From contig CAJNOP010000001.1 of assembly GCA_905250075.1 (NCBI GenBank), positions 2,289,272-2,353,271 of the forward strand: 64,000 nucleotides of DNA. The letters run 5' to 3'. The first letter of the stretch is position 1; the number at the start of each line of letters is the position of its first letter. The DNA is from Rotaria sp. Silwood1 (lineage: Eukaryota > Rotifera > Eurotatoria > Philodinida > Philodinidae). The position numbers were made by a program, and so were the translations under genes. The notes below the pieces were generated by a model that was given only the letters and a program-made list of their open reading frames with translations, made no database searches and was not told the DNA's origin. Positions 49,191 to 64,000 of this stretch are shown here, piece after piece.

Positions 49191-50705
49191 TCAGAAAGAC
49201 ATAAAAGTAATTGAATGAAAGAAGCTAAACAATGTTCTTTATATATATATCATCGACACAATGTTTCTCGCATCTGATAAGAAAACTGCTGACGAAATCT
49301 TTGTTTTCTTTAATAAAACAGTATGAGTTGGCAATAAAATGATAAGAAATAAATTGCAACGTTGTGGGATATATATGCAGATGTGTGTGATGCGAAACAA
49401 CGCAAATGATAACATGGTTTGAGAGAAGTCCAGTATGCCATTGCATTTGTGGGAGCTAGTATTTAGATATTCATCCGATAATATGATTAGGTTTGATGAC
49501 GAGATCAATTCATTCAATATATTTATCTATCAAAAGTGTATTGATCTATTTTACTTTCGTGGTATTTAATAAATTACTAAAAAAAGGTCATCAAAACTAT
49601 TGCTAATAAATCATATATAGCTAATGATTGTCTACAATAAAATTTTTTAGACAACATCAGTTTCATCAAAACAATAGATTATTATTTCAGTAGTTTTTTG
49701 TTGATCTCCTAATTAGATGTAGTGAAACAATGGTCTGGTAGTTGTTAGTTATGGTTATTTATCTATGCTTACACAATAGGACACCCACTTTTCTGTTGAT
49801 ACTTTATCATTATAATTTATTATCGCGTCAAATAATCTAGCGTATAAATACGACATTTGGTAGTAACAGCAAAAAATTTGAACACTCAATAATGATATAG
49901 TGGATAGTTTGTCAGGTGCGATTAGTAGGTTAGGACTCCCGAACGGGGTTCAAAAATGACACGAGTTTTCTAGTCCTTCATAATTAAGCAAAAATATAGC
50001 AATTTGAGTACAGATCAAAATAAAAACGATTTTTCTATAGAAAATTAGAAAAAAATGACAATAGAAGTTCTCGTTAGATTGCTATATCTCAGCTAAAAAA
50101 CATCGTAGAAATCTCGAAAGCGTCTCATTTTGAAGAGAATTATTTATTCTAGTGTTATAGATGCTGAAAAACTAGCATTTTTGGACTGATAATAGTCATT
50201 GTGCTTTATATTCCTTTCAGAAACAATTTTCCGACTATTTGGATTCTTTCTAGCACTTACAACAGCGGAAAAAATTGAAAATAAACCTTAATGAATAGTT
50301 TTGGTATTCGCTGTATATATATATTCAATCAGAAACTAGAAGAAATAACACGAATTCAATTAGCTGAAGTACCATTTTCGGTATGACTTAAATGCAATGA
50401 ATTATACAGGAGAATGATAAGAACTTAAATTTGTGCTTGGACTTATAGAATTTCGTATTCTTAATTTCATAATTTGAAAGATGTTAATATAAAAAGTCTC
50501 CTTAATTCTTTTTGGCATTCCTAGATTGTGTACGTTAAGAATACAAAAGAAATAATTAAAATATAACACCTAGATAGTTTTTGAAAGAAAATCAATTTTA
50601 AGACTTAATATTTCTTCTTCTAAATATCAATCAAGTTTTTATTCACTGTAAAATTTTGTTTTTACAAAATAAAAAAAAAATATATATAATAAAACAAAAA
50701 AGACA
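49191..50705. other. Intergenic, 1.5 kb, with a tRNA-like fragment
   Basis: Upstream flank of copy 2 and 3' flank of the C19orf44 homologue. It contains a tRNA-like patch at about 49890-49968. Otherwise AT-rich with no gene seen. Confidence 0.5.
49890..49968 (+). repeat. tRNA-derived (Asp/Glu-like) relic or SINE head
   Basis: ATGATATAGTGGATAGT resembles the A-box arm of tRNA-Asp/Glu (TAGTATAGTGGTTAGT). GGACTCCCGAACGGGGTTCA followed by AAAATGACACGAG resembles the variable/T arm with a B-box (GGTTCAANNC). The acceptor stem does not pair, so it is not a working tRNA. A SINE head or tRNA pseudogene is likely. Confidence 0.35.
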
Positions 50706-53113
50706 TCAATTAGCAATAGAATCATCATTTGATTGAAAAGGCATTCGAAATTGTTGTTGATCGGCAATAAACTTAAAATAGAAAAAAAAAGTTTTTATAT
50801 ATTGTTATTTTTTTTTATAGTATACAACAATAATATTAATAAAAGAGAAATAATACTTTACTTGAAGTGTATTATCTTTAGTAACGTAAATATGTTCAGG
50901 TCGTATACTTCGTATCGTTGATTCATAATATGTACGTTGTAATTGAATAAATGATCGTAATACAGAACTTTGTTCTCGAATTAAATCATCAACAGCTAAT
51001 AGAACAGGATTAGTTATTAGAAGAGATTGAAGAACATTTGGTTCAACAACAGATCGAATAAGTGATGATGGACGAGTTTCATTTAAATCATTTTGATTAA
51101 TTAAATAAATTGAATGAACTATTAAAAAAAGAAAGATTACTCGATGATTAAATATAAAAGATAGAAAATAAAAAGATAAAACCTTGATTTAATGATGATT
51201 GAAATGGAGCTGACATTAAATCAACTTGTACTTGTTGATCATCGGTTGAAACTTTTCGTATAGTTCTATTTAAAATACAATACTTTTAAGATTTTAAATT
51301 AAATAGAAAAATTTTCTTTTCTTACGGTGTTTGTTTTTCTATATGCATATTTGTTGGTTTTGATGGTCTTGGTGTTGAAGTTTCTGTTGTTACTAATGAA
51401 AAATCTTCCGAATAATTAATTACGCTTTGTTCATCAGGGATTTCTTCAACTTTTGTATTTTCATCATCACTAATATCTGATATTGTTCGCTGTTTATGAT
51501 GAGTTTTATGTGCTGACGATGAAGCCTTTTTTGTTGTTACTCGTGGAGATTTATTTTTAATAACAGTTGTTATTAATGGTTCATTATTCATAACTAAATT
51601 TGCAAACATATTATCAACTGGTGATTCACTAATATGTTCACTAAATGGAATGCTATTATAATCATCATCATCATCAACAACATCAATAGCTGTTGATATT
51701 GATTCAGTTTCAGAAGGTATTATATCATCATCAACATTAGAAGGTTTTTTAGTAATTTGTACACGTCGTAGAGTTGTTGAACGTGAAGTTTTTATTGGAG
51801 TTGGTATACGTTCTTCTTCATCAGCTAGATTAAAATTTTAAAAAAAAAGGATAATATTTTGATAGGTTCACTTGTTTTTATTCGATTATGAATATACTTT
51901 GAACTGTAACTAATTTTTCAGAAAATTGTACAGAATGTTCACTTTCTTTTGGAATAAAATCCTAAATAAATAAAGAATGAATGGAATGATATCAAATGAA
52001 AAGAAGAGAAGTTGTTGTTTTTTATTTAATGTTCATTTACTTTCGGTGATTTTAAAATGCCTTTTCTCGGTGTTAAAGTTGGCGTTTTTCGACCTTCACT
52101 TGAAGAACCATCACCAATAAAATCCAATGATGAATCATCTTCTGTATCGAGTACTAAACAAGAAAGACCAAGTACAATGGGAAACCAGAGATTCATCAAA
52201 TTGCAGAACATTTTACTAATATATTGTTCATTTTATACAAAATTTTTATCATAAACAAGTGCTATTTGATAATTATTATCGAAATATATAAATTAAAATA
52301 TTTTTATACCTGAAGACGGTCGTCTATTCTTGTTATGTTTATTTCTTTTGCCTTCTCGATCACTACTATATGTTTCACTATCAAGATGTTGTAAATCTGG
52401 TACTTGATTAGCAGGTGTAGTTGTTGCAGTTTTTTTTAGAAAACTTTTTTTTCCAGAACCAAATAAATTTCTTGAACCACTTGTTGTTGCATCTGAACTT
52501 GATTCATCTTCATCATTGACTTGATCAAAGGCGCCTGGTTCTAATTCAATACCTTTAGCATATAATTGTTGTCGATGTGCAGCACGAGCTAAAAGTGATG
52601 ATTGAGCAAGAAGACCAGTTGATGATGATTGTTGAGGTTTTTTATCAGAAGTTTTCTTTGTTGATACTCGAGGTGATGAAACATCTCGTGGTGAATGTGT
52701 TACACTAATTTTTTCCGTTGTAGCAGTAGGTATTGTTGTTGCTTTTTTTACGAATTTATTTGGTTGACGTGGTGTACTCGATGATGTTGTTGTTGTTGAA
52801 TGAGATTTTTTATCATGATAACCAAATTGCAATGAGCTATCATCATCAAATGGACTTTTTGTTGATGAACGATGATGACGTTGTTTAGGTTTAGGGGCTT
52901 GTTGACTTGATTCTATTTCAGACACTTCACTGATTCCATCAGGATTTTGAGCGTAAGTATTACGTTTCTTAAGAAAATACAATAGAGTATTCAAATTAGT
53001 TCTAGAGAAAAAAAATTGTTTGAATTTACTCGATCAAAATTTTGTTGATCTTCTTGAAGACGCTGCTTCCGTTGATTCATTCTAGCAGCTAAATCACTCA
53101 TTGAACTTGGCAT
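50706..53113 (-). CDS. C19orf44 homologue (DUF4614 protein)
   Basis: Eight minus-strand exons, 607 residues: 53030-53113, 52310-52967, 52041-52153, 51898-51961, 51326-51824, 51183-51265, 50862-51118, 50706-50771; all phases join cleanly. The N-terminus MSDLAARMNQRKQRLQEDQQ is helical and charged. A disordered Ser/Thr/Lys-rich middle includes SSLLARAAHRQQLYAKGIEL. The C-terminus carries the family's conserved block: NYSEDF, then LQSLLITNPVLLAVDDLIRE, and QSSVLRSFIQLQRTYYESTI. Human C19orf44 has AYSEDFE and [21 protein letters not shown] in the same order. Function unknown in animals. Head to head with the zinc-finger gene, 1.17 kb between starts. Assignment rests mainly on the C-terminal 100 residues. 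Confidence 0.7.
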
Positions 53114-54282
53114 TTCTAGTTTTACGTTGAAGATTTACAAATAAAAAAAATAATATGACTTAATATATTTTTATCGAATAACCATATCAGATTCTGTTGC
53201 TCTAGGTTTCTACCCTCAATAATTCATTTAAAGTGGCGTCGTTAAAGGATTGGTTATTTATTTATCAAGTAGAACTTTTGCAGAATGAAGACAATAAGAT
53301 GATGATAGTTTTCATTTAAAACGATTTTCGAATTGAAAAATTGAAAAATTCCAATTAATTAATTTTTTTGAAAGTTCCTTAGAATAGTTTCTTCAATTAG
53401 TTCGAGAAATTAGCTTTTCTATCCTTTGGCTGTTATCAACATGGGACTTTTTTTCCTTTTTTTTTCTCTTCGTTCATTTCTTTTCTTCGTATCTCTTATA
53501 CAGCATTATTCCCTAAGGAGAAAGAAAAGAATGAATATGACTGAGAAAGAAGAAAACATCGAGAGACAGGTGTCATCTCCTTTCTTCTTCTTCTTCTTTT
53601 TTGTTGCTATCATATAAAAGAAAAGTCTCCGATGCATTTTTGTTTCTTTGCATAATTAAAAATAAAAAAAAAAAGGAACATTGTACTAGTAATAATAAAA
53701 AGAAGCAAAAAAGAAAAAGATTCATTCATTCTAATTTATTTTGTTTTGTTTTTATTTTATCAATCTATATGGATAAAGAGACGTCTGTAATCTTTTCTAT
53801 TTTTTTCCCTTCGTTTTTTTCTCTTCTTTTCTTTCATTTAAAAGAATTCTGTCGAAGAAAATCTCCAGAGAATTTCACAAGAGAAAGAAGAGTGCTTTGC
53901 CAGTAGTTGTTTCTCTTTTTCTCTCTATGGCTGTCTGTTTGACGTCGTCGGTTGGTCACCGGGGAGCTCACGTCGTATTGCCTGCCGCGGCTGCATCCCA
54001 GGGGAGCTAGTCGACTCTTTTTACGTGTATGTGTGTATGTGTGTGTGAAACAGCATGTGGGTAGAGAGAGAAAGAATGTATAGATCGACGACAACTGCTG
54101 TGTTCTGCACCCCTCCGGGAATGATGGACGAGTGCGTGCGCATATACATATAGAAAGGCAAAACGAGAGAGGAAAGAAGGAGAAAGATGCACCGAGAGCA
54201 TGATTAGAACAAGGAGATGCACTCGTCTTACTTATCAAGTTGATTGCAGTATCCTATTCTAGAATAAAGACAAAAAGAAACT
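53114..54282. promoter_or_regulatory. Divergent 1.17-kb promoter region
   Basis: Lies between the oppositely oriented C19orf44 and ZNF423/521 homologues. The half nearest the zinc-finger gene (about 53935-54200) is markedly richer in G, C and CpG than the rest of the window, with CACCGGGGAGCTCACGTCG and CCCAGGGGAGCTAGTCGAC sharing GGGGAGCT, and a GTGTGTATGTGTGTGTG run. A TATTCTAG acceptor-like signal lies just before the ATG. A promoter role is inferred from position and composition. Confidence 0.45.
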
Positions 54283-61186
<6,904 letters not shown>

Positions 61187-64000
61187 ACAAAAAATTAATA
61201 GAAACGTATTTTTTTTTTCTTTTTGTCATTAATTATTATTATTATATTTTTACCTGTGTCAGATATTTGTTTTTTCGAAAACAGCCGCTCTTAATCTTCA
61301 CATCTTTCATTTTCTCTTTGCTTTTGTTTCTTATCTAGTCTATACTTTTGGTTTCATGTTTTTTTTTACATAACAAAAGAGAAAACTTATATATATATAA
61401 ATATAAACATATAAAGAGAGAAAATATATTATGTAAGTGTTCTTTACGCTGTAACGTATTTGTAGTTATATTGTTGTTCGTTTTTCTTTTTTTTTTTGTT
61501 TTTTTTTGTTTTTGGAAAAAAACTTGCAATGACAATTCTAATTTATATGTTAATTTTTATGCTATTGATATAATAGTCGTTTGATGTCATTTTAATGTAA
61601 AAATTTCATATGAAGAACTCAATGGTATTAACTTTTGTCTTTGTATATGTATTTATCTCCTAATGACAAAATGCTTACGAATCATATTTTTCTATCAATA
61701 ATGAGTCGAGAAAGCTATAAGGTTCTCAGAAAATTTTTTCGTCTTTAGAACTCGTTGTACTAATCATTTTGATAAAATAAATACTCAAAAATTTCGGTTA
61801 TTCCTCACAGCTATTGAGCAGTAGTGTGCAATGAGTTCTACAGACGAAAAACTTTATTTAGAATCTTGAATCTTTTTTCAGTTGACTATTAATGGAAATA
61901 CCTCTTAAAAAATATGATTCGTAATCATTTTGTCATTGATGGTATAGTCACATGAGAAAAAACACAAGAAAAGTCTATTAATACGATTGACAGGTCATTC
62001 ATACTTTTTGATATTCTTTTGCAAATAATCTCTGAATGTATTCCTATGTGGCTTCGTTGGAACAAAAAGTACTGCTTGACTATTGAGTATGACATACAAC
62101 TTTCAAGGTACACGCCTCAATTGATGAAGAGATAGGGTGGGTTAATTCCTCCCACTTTTTATGCTTTGTTTGCGAAAATTTCAAACTATTATTCAGTAAC
62201 TATCAGTGTACATTTTTAGTTTCTTGCACTTCTAAATAATATTGCAAGTTCTGCTTAAAAGCAAGACTAAGATATTCATAAGTGACGGCAATAATGTGAA
62301 TAAATGTGTAATATAGAATTCTTAAATCACGTCGGTTTTAAGTAAATTTTTTCATTGTTCAAACTTTTTTTTTTCGAATAAGTAATGACTAATACAGTCA
62401 ATAAATCTAAGCAATACATCATCTGAAGTTCATCAATCGTACTAGAATTGACATAATGTATGTAAATGCAATATTCTTAGTCAATAGATAGAGACTTATG
62501 TGTCTCTTCGAATTAAAATAAAAGTCAATGAAGATCAACTACACACGACAAGGATGAAATTTTACAATGGATGGAATACTATTTGATTGAGTCAAATTAA
62601 TTCAGATGATTTTTTTCTATATAATGATTAGAATTTCAGTGATTTGTATTTGGAATTGTAATAATTTTGGTTTTTTCTTCACAATATCATTGTTTGATAT
62701 GATATTTATATAGCGAATATACTTCTTATTATTTAGGTCACTGTACTATTTTTATTGGTAAGAAAAAAAGTTTGTTTCACGTACTAATTTATAATAAAAA
62801 TCGAACTTTATCTCTGTACCCCTATCATTATTATCTTTAGCTGACTTCTTGAATAATAGTTTAGGTTCTTTTCAAAATAGATTTCAGATGGCAACGTTTG
62901 TTTCGGTGCCTGTATTGTCCTGAAATTCTAATTATGAACAAGTTACTTGAATAAGAATCGATTTTTCAAGTTATGCTTGTGAGAAAATATAATAGAATAA
63001 ATTAAAAAAAAATTTGCTTTGTTTATAGAAATGTTACTATGATCTTCATTCAATGATATTCATCTATTCGAAAAGAATTTTAAAGATTATTGCTGAACTA
63101 CGTCGAGATTTCCGATAATCGACTCATAGTTTACTGCGTGCCTAACTATGCCAAAGAAGAAGTCAAACCGAAATAGTTGTTTTGCTTTCTGCAAACTGTT
63201 GCTAAAAAGCAATAAATTATTATCTGTGAATTTAATTGCAAGTAATAATAGTAGAGAGAGACAGTCACAACAAGAATTTTCAATTTCAATTACACTTAAG
63301 TACATGAAATAAAAATCCTTATTTTGGAGTCGAGTCGAGTGATTGATAAAGAGAAAATTGATGGTACAAATATGTGTTTAAACTATGATAGTATGAAGAA
63401 TAAATAGAAAAAAAATTAGTTCTACAGTTTATTTTAATTATGCGAATATATCAGATTCTTCACCATAATTTCTCATTAAGACTGACGAATGTAGTAAGTT
63501 TGAACTATAGTCGAATAAAAAGTGTTGTAGCATTTCATGCAATTCAAATATTATTTCTGAATACTAATATTACATTAAATATTCTTTACAAATAACTCTT
63601 TGTCTTGTCTCTAACAATCATATGAAATTATAATTATTCCTGTGAGACTATTAGATAGCCTAATAATCTTCAATGATGCTGAATGATATAAACCAAAAAT
63701 AATCATTTATACTATGTTATACTAAAATAGCTACATGATTTAATCTATTGCAATACTCTGTATAATGATCTAAAGTTTGACGAGAAATTGTCAAAATTTA
63801 TACGGCTGAACTATCAATAGATTGATAGTTGTTCAATATTTATAGATTATTATGAACAAAATGACTCGTCTTGTTTTTTGTCTTCAAAGATATTTCCGAT
63901 CTTTTTCAACACTACTATTATGTTTCATTCATCATATTGACATTATTATTCATTAACATTGTCATAAAAACTAATAATTATTTATTACATATCATATTGT
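61187..64000. other. Intergenic to window end, 2.8 kb
   Basis: The first 400 bp are T-rich and probably the 3' UTR of the zinc-finger gene. No reading frame, RNA gene or clear repeat could be supported in the remainder on either strand. Confidence 0.55.

Noticed and set aside
53426-54238. Several overlapping reading frames on both strands upstream of the zinc-finger gene
   Set aside because: Simple-sequence translation (poly-Phe, His/Thr repeats) over a promoter region; no conserved motif.

Overview
This 64 kb window is nuclear DNA of an animal. It is strongly AT-rich. Its genes are split by many short introns of about 50-70 bp with GT...AG ends, and every confident protein is a metazoan orthologue (26S proteasome ATPase, USP39, beta-TrCP, furin, POLR3C, VMA21, ZNF423/521). 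Compact spacing, the F-box/LRR gene, abundant miniature inverted-repeat elements and polypyrimidine-AG signals placed directly at start codons fit a bdelloid rotifer best. That assignment is inference: no rRNA or mitochondrial marker is present.

Layout. 0.3-9.2 kb (+): a cold-shock-domain protein (CARHSP1-like), PSMC1/Rpt2 and the catalytically dead splicing protease USP39, tightly packed. 9.2-10.0 kb (-): a sphingomyelin-synthase-like PAP2_C protein, tail to tail with USP39. 10.2-10.8 kb: a mariner-type MITE. 12.6-15.7 kb (+): an ATGL-like patatin lipase. 16.7-18.8 kb (+): beta-TrCP. 22.6-32.8 kb (+): furin, an HMGXB4 homologue, VMA21 and POLR3C with gaps of only 148-385 bp. 32.8-37.5 kb: gene-free, with old degenerate repeats. 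37.5-39.3 kb (-): F-box/LRR protein. 40.3-41.2 kb (-): a broken ELOVL6-type elongase. 43.4-44.7 kb (-): a secreted APP1-type phosphatase. 46.9-49.2 kb (-): a tandemly duplicated two-ORF gene. 50.7-53.1 kb (-): a C19orf44 (DUF4614) homologue, head to head with a 22-finger ZNF423/521 homologue (54.3-61.2 kb, +). 61.2-64 kb: no gene seen.

Two observations stand out. First, furin carries two consecutive, homologous 77-nt versions of the exon encoding its calcium loop and the residues just before the catalytic His. Each keeps the reading frame alone, and together they break it, so they should be mutually exclusive and give two proprotein-convertase isoforms. Second, the gene at 47-49 kb is present twice. 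In both copies a spliced 30-codon upstream ORF is almost unchanged (28 of 30 residues), while the 73-75-codon ORF downstream has diverged. In copy 1 no AG dinucleotide lies between the two ORFs, so trans-splicing cannot separate them: the message must carry both.

The genes do not form one pathway. The short same-strand gaps with acceptor-like signals at the start codons of USP39, VMA21 and POLR3C suggest spliced-leader trans-splicing of polycistronic precursors.
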